Assembly: GCA_000708835.1 (NCBI GenBank)
Contig: DF236956.1
Coordinates: 5,346 to 69,345, forward strand
Direction of reading: 5' to 3'
DNA: 64,000 bases
Source: Klebsormidium nitens
Lineage: Eukaryota; Streptophyta; Klebsormidiophyceae; Klebsormidiales; Klebsormidiaceae
The position numbers and the translations under genes were made by a program. Under the pieces are notes generated by a model that worked only from the letters and a program-made list of their open reading frames with translations, searched no databases and was not told the DNA's origin. Positions 47,501 to 58,979 of this stretch are shown here, piece by piece. The stretch's first letter is position 1, and each line of letters begins with the position of its first letter.

Positions 47501-50228
47501 GCTTAGAAGTATCACCAAGAGAACGAAAACTTCGAAGTCCCCTCCCTACTCTTCGGCATCCCAGCTGATCAGCCCAACATTGCAGATAGACACGCGTGCC
47601 TCCCTTGTAGCCTCAGTCGCTACTTACGGCCAATGAAACGTGCCTTTCACATCATTGCAGGAAGAGCTGCGGGCGCGCTTGGAACTAGAGCGGCGGCAGC
47701 AAGCCGAACTAGAGCGAGAGCTGAGGCGGCAGCGGGAGGAACGGGAAGAACAGGAGAGGCTGGAGCGAGAGGCGGCTGCAAGAAAGGAAGAGGTAGTAAT
47801 TCCAGACCCTGATCCTGATACTGCTTCCGTTGACCCAGAGGGCTGGGGTCGAACTTAACCAATGCTTTGCTTAGCTTGTAGATCACGTACGAAACTGGGT
47901 AGGTATCGGCGCGAGAGCTAGTCTTGAGGAAATGGTAGCTATCTAGTTTAGTGTGTCTCCAAAGCCCCTCGTTGACTCGGATCCTAAGGTTAGACTTGCG
48001 GAGGTGAGATTCCATCTCCAAAGTGCCAGAAGTGTGCTTGGCTCTAGAACGTGTAGCATTTATACACTGCTGAAATTCCGCGTGGGTTCCGCATACTCAC
48101 CTGTATGATCTGGACAAAGTTTTGGGCGCTCCGAGCGCTCGAGGTTTGAGGAGCGAGCATGGCGCCAGAGCGCGCGAGCAGGGACGACTGGAGGAGAGAG
48201 TCGGTTTTTGACCTTTTCGGGAGGCAGTTCGGGATGCACCGGATATAACAAATGAAACGAGAAGAAGAAGAAACTTGCGAACACCATCTGAGAGAGTATA
48301 CCTTTCTGAGATCAGCTGGAGAACGGACAGAAGGACCAATAGAATGTAAACGACCCCAACCAGAAAGATTCCGCGAACCGTGGAAATCTATGCGATGCGG
48401 CTCCTGCAGGAACGGCGGCTGGCCGACGAAGTGCGCCGCCGAGAGGCGGAGGCGGCCGAGGCGCGCGAGCGCGCGTGCGCGGCGGAACGCCAGCGAGCGG
48501 AAGACCGAAAGCGGCGGCTGGAGGAGGCGCTAAGCAAGCGGAGCCTCGAGCAAAGGTGGGACCCCAAGGATCCTTTGACGCGCACTCGCCTCTTGTTTTT
48601 GAACAGATTTGGTCAGTCCTTTGTAACGCGTTGGCAAGTGTCTGCCTCGGTTCTTGATCGGTTCAGGTCAAGCTTTCTTGGCGTTGTCGCGTGCTTCTGC
48701 TTCTGGTTGTTGACCGCTTTGGGCCAGACGTCTCTGGCGTCTTGGCGTCCTTTTCCTTTTGACCGTTGCCCGTTTTAAGTTGTAACTTGTGTGGCTTTGT
48801 GGCGCGCACTTTTGCTCCTGGATTTGTTGATTGCTAGCGGTCGGTCTTGCAGACTGTGCTTTGATTCCCGACCGCGTTTACGTTGCGGCCGTGTTGTGTC
48901 GAAATTTTGACTTCGACTGTCGAAGCTAGTCTGTGGATGTCGACGTATGGCGAGCTTAGTCTTGTGAGAACGCGCCTGCGCATGAAGTCTGAAGATAAGT
49001 CAGACTTCCATCACACCTTGCACACAGTTTGGAAAATATACAGTCAATCACATTGCACGCTCTTTTGTTCTTGCGGTCTGCTTTGGCCCTCCTGCTTGTT
49101 CAGCTACTGCTTTTCTCGTCCCCTTTTTGGTCGTTTGCTCTCCCTCATCCACCTTCCCCTTTCATTCGCCCCTGTCTCAGTTCAGGAGCACTGTCGAACC
49201 CGCCTTGCGTGATTCTCTCTGTTCTGGTGTTTCTGCATCGTCTCTGAGGTGCGCTCCTTTGGATAGAAGAGGTAGATTTACAAGACCCGCTGAAGCTAGT
49301 TCCAAGCACAGGTGGGTCAACGGATAAGCGAATCACAAGCCTGCTAAAGAGTTATTCCGTGCACAAATGGGTTGGATGAGATGATCAAGTTGTAAGCACT
49401 GCTGAGGTTTATTCCGAGCACAGGTGGGCTATGAGAGGGCCTTTGACTCGGCTTCTTGCTGGCTTCCCGTTTACACCTCTCATTTGTCTTGTAATCCTTC
49501 TTTACTCTTTTAATCCTTCTTTACTCCCTTGGTTTCACCGTGCATCTCGTTCGTGTCCGGATGATTGCGTCTACAATCTCCATTCAACTGATAATGTAAG
49601 AAGTTTGGGCCTGATGAGGACACCCGCCGTGACCTAAGCCTGACGTCACGTCCCTTATCTGCTGCAGACTGCGGGCCAAGCTGGAGAAACGGATGCCCAG
49701 GTGAGGTGACATCAGCGAGCTCCGAACATTGGCGTGAAGGCTTTTAACGTCACGGCAGCAAGCAGGAGGCCCTCCGCTCTGTTTCTTACATTGCCACGGC
49801 GCAGGGGTCTGTATGCGTGTTGTTTGTGGTTTCAATCTACCCGCTAAATTAGTTTGTATGCTGTCAGCAGAAGCCTAAGGTGCCGGTCTGGTGGGGATGT
49901 TGTAGGTTTGCTTTTCTTCTCTACTTCGCATTTAGTTCTTGAAGTTGATCCGTAAATCTGCGAAGTTGCTGAGTTCGTAGCAAAGGTTGATCGTGCGAGG
50001 CTTGGATCTCTTGAAATCAAAGAAGGCAATGCTTGAACCGTATACGTGTCGATATGTCTGGAGGAGGCGCCGTTGTTTGAGATAGCTCTAACGTCACCTT
50101 TCCTACCCAAACGTTGATTTAAAGATGGGTACAAGCCAAACCAATCGGAATCCAAGTCATTTGTGCTCTCTTCTTGCAGGTTCAAGTCAGACATTGATTC
50201 GAGGCAGCACTCATCGAATGGCATCTAA
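44585..50228 (+). CDS. AKAP17A/XE7-like splicing-associated protein
   Basis: Nine exons: 44585-45017, 45419-45563, 45950-46112, 46703-46920, 47234-47324, 47661-47792, 48410-48555, 49668-49700, 50180-50228; all in phase, 469 residues. The order of parts matches animal AKAP17A (XE7, SFRS17A): an N-terminal domain (residues 1-145), then RPDTLVLRKVPSRWL and KKAKEIFHSFGEVRNV (about 155-195), which fit the RRM-like region, then VRVQFTEVQGLVKALEGL, then a long run of Glu/Arg/Gln-rich coiled coil (about 260-450). In animals the protein sits in nuclear speckles, influences alternative splicing and binds PKA regulatory subunits. Plants lack a classical PKA system, so only the splicing role is plausible here. 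The short final exons encode a small basic tail. The ATG was chosen because it aligns with the family start; an upstream non-coding exon is possible. Confidence 0.75.
49294..49430 (+). repeat. Three-copy tandem repeat in an intron
   Basis: Blocks at about 49294, 49351 and 49405 share a TTCCGAGCACAGGTGGG-like sequence at a period of about 55-57 bp. They lie in intron 7 of the AKAP17A-like gene. Each copy contains a CAGGTGGG-type donor-like motif, but I see no matching exon, unlike the exon-edge copies in other genes. Confidence 0.6.
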
Positions 50229-52426
50229 TGCTTGCATTCCTCTGACAGATATCAATGCTGCACTTCACTCCGTCGGAGACAGAAATGCACGAGTTCGGGT
50301 TGCCATCAAGTCGCTAGCTGGCCCTCCTTAATATGATACTCTGCTCATTTAGGCTAAGAAGCTTAGCTTGTTGTTGCATGTTCCTATAGCTGATTGACAG
50401 AGATGCGCATGATTATGCGAGTACAGCTGGCCCAGAACATCGTGTTGTATACCGATTTGCGGAGCATCATATTAGCATGATGCATTTTGGCTGCTTTGTG
50501 CCATGGAAGGGATCAAAAGAACCGCGGATAAAACTGAATACTCTTTGAAGTTCTGCTCAAGATGCAATTGGTGAATGACTATCTCCTCCAGTTTAGTAAC
50601 TCTCGACATGCTTCCAATCAATCTTTGAATAAACACTGGAGTCGATTTAGCGTTGCGATTCAAAAGCACCGACGAGTCGAATCAGCCGCTCCAAGCGAGT
50701 TTTGTAGCGGTGGCAAATCGGCAACGATATATATTAGCTAAACGGAAGCCAGTCCAGAGTGGGGGCCCGGGGCCCTCTGCAGATATTCAACCTTCATATA
50801 TTAAACGAAGAAAGACTAGCCAACACTAAAAAGCTTAACCCAAAAATCGAGCTAGGCTCCGCGCCTGTGCCCCCTTGAAGTACCGGCATGGGCAGGCTAA
50901 GATGCGGTATTGGTTACATTGTGGGTGTTAAAATATCGAGTGATTTATGGGTTTAATAATATACAGAGGTAGGCAGGCTAGATTGCGTCTGCGTGGGGCG
51001 GGCGGCCGGGGACCGGCTCGTGCCAGTGGTCCGACGCGACAGGGTGACTCGTCACTCGTGCGGCGCGCTGCCGAACCAATCACAGCCTCGAGAAGACTCA
51101 AGAGAGTCAGCACGCGAACTTCGAAGTTCGAAGCACGAATTGTCTGACAAGATCCTAAAGCTCTGACAGGCGCGTATCGCGGGCTGCTTGAGGGGTCTTG
51201 ATTCTTGAATTTTGAACCGTGAAAAGTAACCATGCGACTCTGACAACGCTCGTTTGATTGGTTGAAGCAGATTCTCTTCCCCCAAACATCTGCGATACTA
51301 CCGGTAATTTGCCGAAAGCCACCAAAATTTGAGTTGACGTCAAGGCAATGGTCATCACTTGTCCCGCATCTTTCATCATCATTCAATCATCGTGTGTCAG
51401 AAATTTTAGGTAACTTGTTTTCATTTTGCACTGGTTGGAGACTCTACTAGAGTATGTACCCGTTGCACGGAAGGTACCCGCTACCGGATTCACGATCCGA
51501 CGAGCAGCTAAACTCTTTTGCGTGTCTGCCCGGTGATCTGCCTCCGGTGCAATCGCAACCATTGCATTGGGGTAGTCCATGACAGGGACTATCTTCCGAG
51601 GTACACTTAGCGAAACACCAAAGTGACCCTAGGAAGCTACGCCTATAGCGGCCTATTGCGGTACCTACCCACTTCGGGTTCGAAGTTTGAAACCGTACGC
51701 TCGTCGCTTTCTTCGGGAAACCCATGTGAAACAGCGTAGGCCATTCTTGGAAACCGCAACGTCATGATGGACATGTCAGAACCGCGGAAGTTGAGTAGGT
51801 ACACGCGCCGGCTTGCCGCCTGCCAGTGCTGCTTCGAACATTCGGAATGTTCGCCAACGGTGATTTTAGGCAACTACCTACCGTACGACCAGGGTATGAT
51901 TCCGAATGCTCAAAAAAAGCAATTAATTTAGCGAATGCGAGCCCAAATTATATATTATTTTCCACTTTCCGACCCTAAATCCGAATCGCCTCCAGGTACT
52001 CCGGTACCCATGTTTTTGAGGCTTTTAAAGGTGACCCGGTACGTACCGCTCATTCATAGGGCCTTTGCAATCACTTTCCGAACGGGATTTAACAATTATT
52101 TTCAGTTTCCGAAAAAGCAGAATCCGACTGCTTATCCGGAGTTTCCAACTTTCCGAATGCAAATAATTATTTATTTATTCGGAATCATACCTTGGTCGTA
52201 CGGTATACCGTACTAGGTATACATAGTAGACTGGACAGCAATGGAGGTACGTAGGCAGGTAGGGTAGGAGGTAGCCGCTCAAGAAGGTTCTCTATAGCGC
52301 TGAGAGCTCCTCGCAATGGCGGTGCATCACTCACTTTCAACGGAACGGCTGCGGAGAATGACGTCCCCAACACTCTCGCATTGTGGGGGGATGCCTCGTG
52401 CTTGCTGACATCACCCGCCGCCTCCA
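50229..52426. other. Intergenic region
   Basis: Between the AKAP17A-like gene and the membrane-protein gene I find no coding sequence. The part from 51880 to 52205 is AT-rich and forms an inverted-repeat element listed separately. A perfect 16-bp palindrome (52198-52213) overlaps its right end. Confidence 0.5.
51879..52205. mobile_element. TA-flanked inverted-repeat element (Tc1/mariner-type MITE candidate)
   Basis: The outer 29 bases at 51879-51907 and 52177-52205 are inverted copies with one mismatch; the left end reads TACCGTACGACC. If the outermost TA on each side is the target duplication, the element is about 323 bp, in the manner of Tc1/mariner MITEs. The interior is AT-rich and non-coding. 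Only this one copy was seen in the window, so the class is tentative. Confidence 0.6.
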
Positions 52427-55400
52427 ATGGCTCCCTCACGGCGCGTCGCGGCAGCGGCGGCGGCGCTCCTCCTCTGCATCACGGCCTTGTTGGGCGTCTC
52501 CTGTGAGAGCCCCGTCTCAAAGCATCACCAAATTGGCGAGAACTCAAATAGGTACGTCGGTGGTGAACAAGGTGTGTCACAAAAAGACGCTTGCACAGGA
52601 GGGAGCAGTGTTGGTCCTCGAGAAGAAAGTCAAAGTGATGATTGGGCAGACCCGTCACTCCCCCTGCGAACGAGACTAAGAAGCGGCATCGAAGGCGAAC
52701 GGTCACATGGGCAGCCGCCGAAGGTGCGCCAGCTGTCAGAGCGCGCGGCACAGCTTGTGGCATTGAAGGACAACTTGCTGGAACAGGAGGAGCTCGTTCT
52801 GAGCCTCGTGCGGTTATTGGAGACACNNNNNNNNNNNNNNNNNNNNNNNNNNNNNNNNNNNNNNNNNNNNNNNNNNNNNNNNNNNNNNNNNNNNNNNNNN
52901 NNNNNNNNNNNNNNNNNNNNNNNNNNNNNNNNNNNNNNNNNNNNNNNNNNNNNNNNNNNNNNNNNNNNNNNNNNNNNNNNNNNNNNNNNNNNNNNNNNNN
53001 NNNNNNNNNNNNNNNNNNNNNNNNNNNNNNNNNNNNNNNNNNNNNNNNNNNNNNNNNNNNNNNNNNNNNNNNNNNNNNNNNNNNNNNNNNNNNNNNNNNN
53101 NNNNNNNNNNNNNNNNNNNNNNNNNNNNNNNNNNNNNNNNNNNNNNNNNNNNNNNNNNNNNNNNNNNNNNNNNNNNNNNNNNNNNNNNNNNNNNNNNNNN
53201 NNNNNNNNNNNNNNNNNNNNNNNNNNNNNNNNNNNNNNNNNNNNNNNNNNNNNNNNNNNNNNNNNNNNNNNNNNNNNNNNNNNNNNNNNNNNNNNNNNNN
53301 NNNNNNNNNNNNNNNNNNNNNNNNNNNNNNNNNNNNNNNNNNNNNNNNNNNNNNNNNNNNNNNNNNNNNNNNNNNNNNNNNNNNNNNNNNNNNNNNNNNN
53401 NNNNNNNNNNNNNNNNNNNNNNNNNNNNNNNNNNNNNNNNNNNNNNNNNNNNNNNNNNNNNNNNNNNNNNNNNNNNNNNNNNNNNNNNNNNNNNNNNNNN
53501 NNNNNNNNNNNNNNNNNNNNNNNNNNNNNNNNNNNNNNNNNNNNCAGGAGGAGCTCGTTCTGAGCCTCGTGCGGTTATTGGAGACACAACGAGACCAGAT
53601 TTCGCGGCTGGTTTCGGACGTGGGCTCCGAGGATTGCTCCTGCCCGTGCCGCCAGCTGGCGTCGTGGCAGCGAAACAGGGCCCAGGAGAAGAGCTTGCTG
53701 ATCACACTGCAAGAGCCCACACCAGGCTCTGCTTTAACAAAAGGCCCTGTAATTGACGACGTCGCCAACCCAGTTGTGACTCCTCAAGGGGAGCCCTTGG
53801 AGATGCCATTGGCGTCGGTAGAACAATCGGCGGCATCTGATGGGGTGGAAAAAGGGGGTGCGCTGGTGGGCTATCAAGAGCGACTTGTTGTGAGGCCCAG
53901 AGTGGCTTGGGCCGACCATTTTCAGCTACTGGCGGCAGTCCAAGTGGGGGCGCAAGTGACGTGCTTGCACGCGGTGCAACAGGTATGAGTTCAGCTGTTT
54001 GGATTGCAATGGACTCGTTTTGAAAATCAGTTGCAGCATTCGCAACCGATTGCAATTCTGGAAAATGCATCGGAGAGTACTGAAGTGCACATAGACAGAG
54101 CCCTTGATTGATTGCTTTGCTATTCCTTGAAGCCATGCACGGGTTGTCGGCGGTTTCGAAAGAGAGCTCTCTTACGTGCTGAAAGGACTTTTTACTGGTT
54201 TCAAAGGAGTGGTTTTGAGGCAAAATTCTGGTTGAAATATTAGTTCAGCTTTGGGGAATGATGATTTGCACCCCCCTGTTCTGCCTGCATTTGTCAGCCC
54301 CTCTCTAAATTTCAGATACCGTGCCCTTTTAAGCTGATGTGAGCCTGGACGTTGGAACCTCCTCTCCTTTCACTCTATTTATTTGAGGACATTTTGCGCC
54401 TCTGTACGGTTTCAAACTTTTGGTTGCGTCTGGGGCTATTTGTTTTGCAAGTGGCAAAGAGCTGCTCTCTGAGTCACAATTTACTCATGGAAGAAGAAGA
54501 TTGCCACTGCCCCAATTTACTCATGGAAGAAGAAGATTGCAATCAATCCAGAGCTTTGGAATTGCTCCTTGGAGCTGGCAACCCGCCGAGAGTTGAGCAA
54601 TTTTTCAAGTGACGTTTCAAGGAGACGAGTAAAGCGTGTTGCTGCATTGTGAAAGCACCACTTTGGGGAGTCATCTTGGAGTTTGAGCACAATTCTGACG
54701 TTACTGATACTTCTTTGGTTAACCCAGTCCCAAATACATCAAGATGCTAGAGAAGATTTACTGAAATTTCAGCCAGTTGGCGTGCGCTGCCTACCGAACC
54801 GATTGCCTAACCCCTGTTCTTTGGCCCCCACACTCCCTCTGCATTTCAGGCCCCTTTTTGGCAAAGGCCACAAGTCACTGTGTTCCACATTGCAAACCCA
54901 TCCTTAACCCCCCTTGTAACCCACTTTTTGATCAACTTCTGCAGGAAGGTGAGCACTGAAGTTAGTTATGGGCAGTTTGTCACATTCAAGAACAGCCACG
55001 GCGCTCTTCAATTCTCATGTTTTATTCTGACCCGTACTCTTCTCACCTTCCTAACCGCCCCTCAACCCACTTTAGCAGGTCTTTGAGCGTGCGCTCAGCC
55101 ACATGCTACATTGCTTTCCATTTTATGCATTCCCAGCCCGAATTATTATCAGCGCAGAAATCCCTCTGTGACCCACTTTTGAAGTGGGTCAGCAGATTGT
55201 CTAGCCACGTTGCAGTCACAGCACAGCAACGATGCCTTCCAGACTAACTCCATTTCCAAATGTCTCACTGCCAAATCGCTCGAAATTTTCCAAATTACTC
55301 ACTTTCTACTGCTCATTGAGCTGTTTCAAGTCGACTCAGTAATCATGTTTTGCACCAACTTCCTCTCATGGGATCTCATTTTGACCCACTGTTTGCAAAC

Positions 55401-58400
55401 GTCAGCAGACGGCCTAAGCCACGTCGCTGCTTATGGCAAATAATGCCTCCAGATAACCCTCATCCTCAACCCCCTCACTGAAATCTCATCAATCACCTCT
55501 CAATCATCCTTTTCAAGTCGACTTGCTAACCATTATTTGACCCACTTCCGGTTTGCAGGAGATAGAGGATGGCCTCAGCCCATACGTCGCGGTCGGCGAC
55601 AGCGACGGCGCCCTCCACGTTTTCCAGCCCACCGGACAACTAGTATGTGAACATTCTTCCGCGGCCCGCTCGCCGGTCACAGCCCTCGTTTCCTTCCCCA
55701 AGGGCCCCCTAGAAACGTGGCTGGTTTCCGGACATTCAGACGGCGCGCTCGTACTACACTGTCTGGCGGAAGCTGACATTGCGGGGGGGTCCGATGACCC
55801 CCCTGGCGCGAAAATCGTTTCCCACGGGAGCTTGCGAGCTGCTGGGGGGGGGTTGCGGCAGAGCCAAAACGAGCCGGGCGCTTCTGAGGGGGAGGCCAGG
55901 TCGCTGGTTGAGAATGAGGCCCTTCTGGGGGGGTCGGAATCCGAGGGCGAGGTCAAGATTCTGCACATGCTCCGGCGGGGAGGTTCGCAGCTCCTCTTAG
56001 CCGCTGACGCGACGGGGGGGTTGGAAATCTTCGACCTTACCGAGCGAAAACGCCTCGGCATTTTGTACAAGCGCTCGCGCATCCTGGCGTTTCAAAAGCC
56101 CCTGACGTCGAGCCGGGTGGTGTTCGTGAGCAAGTCCGGGGTCGGCCGAGTCGACCTAACTAGAATGATGATGCACCCGGTGGAGTGCCCCGGGCTCGAC
56201 GGGATCGTTTTGGAGAGCTTTGCGTTTGACGTGAACGGACGGTCCAAAGGGTATGGGATCGTCGAGGGGGGCAAGGAGATGGTCGTGGTTAACGTGGGAG
56301 GGGACGGGCGGGGCGTCAACTGTCAGCTGCTGGCACGGCGGAAGGGCGCGTTCGAGGGCGCGACGGCGCTGCAGGCGATCAAAGGTGCGCCACATTTAAA
56401 TTGAAAGGGGCACACACTCGTGAAACTTTACTGGATTCGTCTCCTTCTGCTTCTGCGTTTGTTGCCTGAAAGAAAGGGACTATTTTTTGACGGCGCTGCA
56501 CCGAGACTCCTGTTTTGTTGGAAGTTGCAGACTGGTGATCTTTTACTGGGTTTGTCTTCTTCTGCTTCCGCGTTTGTTGGTAGGAAGGGAGAGTATCGAC
56601 TTTTGAGGGTGCGATGATGTCGCAGGCTATCAAAGGTGCACCGAGACCGAAATTCGTTTGGTGGTCTGCAAGAAAGGTTGCGAAGCGGCGAAAGCTGACC
56701 TGGGTCTGTGCTTTCCGGTTTGCATTCTGATTCAAAAAATCTGGCTAGTCAGACTCACGACTTTGGAGTCTCGATAAACTGCTTCGCTTGCAGGACATTA
56801 GGATAAGAAGTCGGCTGGATCGCAAAATGTTGCGAGATGAAGAAGAGCTGACAATCCCGTAGTGCGTTGAGGTCTATGACGAGCGCATTCCGCTGTGATC
56901 TGAGGACAAACTACGGGGTGCTTCAGACCGACGAATTGGCCGGTCGACAATTGCCGATCCGTTGATGAGCTTCGAGCTCAGCGTCCCTCGACTTTCCAAC
57001 AAGAGAAGTGCAGTTCTTTTGGCAAACTAATATGGCCAGTGTGCACGATCCTCTCTCGGGCACAAAATCGACTCTATTTCTCATACTACCGGAGGTCCGA
57101 ACAACGATTCTTACGGTCCATTGGATTCTGGTGCGTGCAGGTTACCTGGTAGCGCGTTCGGAGCACGGCGCTGACGTGTTCAACACGTCACTTCCGAAGT
57201 TTGGGGCAGGAAAGGCGGTCTTGGCGCGCCCGCTGTTCACAGTCCCCTCCGCCGAGATCACCGCGGCCTTCAACTGGCACCCAGGTTAGCCGTCGATATT
57301 TTATCCTTTTTATCCTTTTCAAGGGGAAATTGCGGGAAGCCCGACAAGCTTAAATTAAAGCGGGGCTTTCAACTGGCACCAAGGTTAGCCGTCTTTCTTC
57401 AATCGTGTCTCATCGAGAAGATCGTCGAAGCTCAATAGGAATCAGGGCTTTCAAGTGGCACCAAGCTTAGCCGTCGATGTTCGTAATATCTTCAGGTAGA
57501 TTGGCGCAAGCCCAACAGGATCAGTTTGTACCTTAGCGAGAGACCGAAGAAAGTGAAGCATGGAACAAGAATGAAGAAAGTGTGCAAGCCCGCCTCGCTA
57601 AATCGGCAGTGCTCGATTCTGAAGGGGGTTCACACCCTCAACCTGGGATCATCTTGCGACTGCGACTGAGCAGCTGCCCTTCTTATAGAGAAGCTTTCTT
57701 AGGATTCGAGTCGCCGCCTCGCTTGAAGACGCCCCTCTAACGCCCGCCTCCATTTGTGTGCAGCCTCCTCCCCTCAGGAATCACTCTCCGTCCCGCCCCC
57801 CTTCGCAACCAACAAGGACCGTTTGGTCGTCCTCGCCTTTCCGGGGGGGCTCGTTGGTATGTACCGCTCAGAGCTGCCCCTCCCCCGGGTCCCGAACCTG
57901 GCCGCGAGTTTCCCGGGCACCCCTGTCTTCATTGCGATCGTCATGGTGGCTGCCACGTGGCAGATTCTCCTGCGCCGGCCCGCCAGGTCAGCGTCCGCCT
58001 TTTCCGCCGAGGGTCTCGGGAAGTGGACCGAGGACGACCTCCGCGAGTTCGTCAAGCAGCACGTCAGTGGCAACCGGGCGGAATCCGGGCGGAACCCGGA
58101 CAAGTCCGGCCGGAACCCGGACGGAAACCGCAGCTCGGGCTCGTGGCGGGAGTCCCCCTCGAGCAGCCGCGAGGGGAGCATCGACCGGCCACGTACCCGG
58201 GAACGCAGCGTCGAGCGCCCCGGGGGAGAGAGACCCGGGGCGAATCCGCCCCCCCGGAATGTAGCCGCGGACTTTGCGCGTGCGGGAGAGAAAGAAAACA
58301 TCCCCCGGGTGCCTGTCAGGCAAGGCTCAGCACGGAAGGAGGACCCGGGGGGGGGCCTCCGAGAAACGTGTTGGGGAATCTGCGCCCTGGGGCGACTGGT

Positions 58401-58979
58401 GTGAATGGGCAACTAGAGTTGGTTCGGACGATGTCGCTCCAACTGCCCCCCCGGCCGGAAGAGCCCCCCCTCATGCGAACGCAGTCGCTGTCGAGCACCC
58501 CCGGCGCGACGCAGCGGGCCGCGAGCATTAACACCGACCTAGACGCGTTTCTCAAAGAAGCGGGCTTCGGCGATCTGTGCAGGACCGAGGCAACCATGTC
58601 CCGGAGCAACAGCATAAACTCGGATTTCAGCATGGAGGCGCTTAACACCACGTCGGTGTCGGGCAGGGCCCCGCAGCCGCGCTCGGCAGGCGGTGTCAAT
58701 CCCCCCTCGCAGCCGCGGTTTGGGAGCGGGTTACGAACGGGGGGGGGTGAACCGGGGAGTATGTCAATGCCCCACTTCGTTGCGGAGGATTTTAGCGGCG
58801 AGTCGGGGGCGCCGCAGGGGGTGCTTGAAAGGGGGGAGAACTTGGGGGTGCGGCAGAGGGGGGGGGGAGTGCCGAGAAAGCTGGCGAGTGCGCTGTCCGC
58901 AGAGGCGCAGGACATAGAAAAGATTTTGAAGGGGGTCAAAATGGACAATCAACACCTCGACCAGCCTAAGTCGTGGTAG
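52427..58979 (+). CDS. At1g75140-like single-pass membrane protein with beta-propeller
   Basis: Coding parts: 52427-52826 and 53588-53982 (one exon once the N gap is collapsed), 55559-56384, 57141-57284, 57764-58979. Collapsing the gap gives exactly 265 codons in exon 1. The whole gives about 993 residues if one G is restored in the poly-G run at 58347-58355. Order of parts: signal peptide (1-26), coiled coil (about 95-150), a WD-like propeller (VAVGDSDGALHVF, LVSGHSDGALVLH, LLLAADATGGLEIF, ATALQAIKGYLVARSE), KDRLVVLAFPGGLVGMYRSE, one membrane helix (642-658), then a low-complexity tail of about 335 residues. This matches the uncharacterised plant protein At1g75140, which lacks such a long tail. 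The propeller probably lies in the secretory lumen or outside the cell, the tail in the cytosol. Molecular function is unknown. Confidence 0.85.
52784..53587. repeat. Identical 43-bp sequence on both sides of the assembly gap
   Basis: Bases 52784-52826 and 53545-53587 are identical and abut the two ends of the N run. As they stand, the frame shifts across the gap. If the two are merged, the coiled-coil reading frame continues without a break. This is what an unmerged contig overlap looks like. Confidence 0.9.
52827..53544. other. Assembly gap (718 N)
   Basis: A run of N lies inside exon 1 of the At1g75140-like gene. The duplicated flanks suggest that no sequence is really missing. The long open frames listed through the N run on both strands are meaningless. 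Confidence 0.95.
54478..54540 (+). repeat. 36-bp tandem duplication in an intron
   Basis: Twenty-seven identical bases occur at 54478-54504 and again at 54514-54540, in intron 1 of the At1g75140-like gene. The identity implies a recent event. Confidence 0.85.
56621..56640 (+). repeat. Copy of the exon-2 donor region
   Basis: The end of exon 2 of the At1g75140-like gene with its donor (CAGGCGATCAAAG|GTGCGCC, 56372-56391) recurs here as CAGGCTATCAAAGGTGCACC. The intron bases that follow the real donor, a stretch about CTTTACTGG and CTTCTGCTTC, also recur once between the copies. Confidence 0.65.
57364..57482 (+). repeat. Two copies of the exon-3 3' edge plus donor
   Basis: The last bases of exon 3 of the At1g75140-like gene with its donor (TTCAACTGGCACCCAG|GTTAG, ending 57289) recur at about 57366-57392 and 57448-57474 in intron 3. 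The first copy keeps GTTAG; the second has CTTAG and has lost the donor. Confidence 0.75.

Noticed and set aside
52198-52213. A perfect 16-bp palindrome as an operator or origin
   Set aside because: It overlaps the end of the inverted-repeat element and its insertion site, which explains it better.
52479-53988. Long frames through the N run on both strands
   Set aside because: They are open only because N cannot encode a stop.
54478-54540. A duplicated exon edge, like those in other introns
   Set aside because: The duplicated bases match no exon of the gene; it is a plain intronic tandem duplication.
57590-57680. A possible tRNA, because of a GGTTCACACCC stretch
   Set aside because: I could not fold a cloverleaf, the B-box consensus GGTTCRANNCC is not met, and it lies inside an intron.
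57756-58979. A single 407-codon frame as the true last exon of the At1g75140-like gene
   Set aside because: Its first half is out of frame with the family match and membrane helix; only the part after the poly-G run belongs to the protein.
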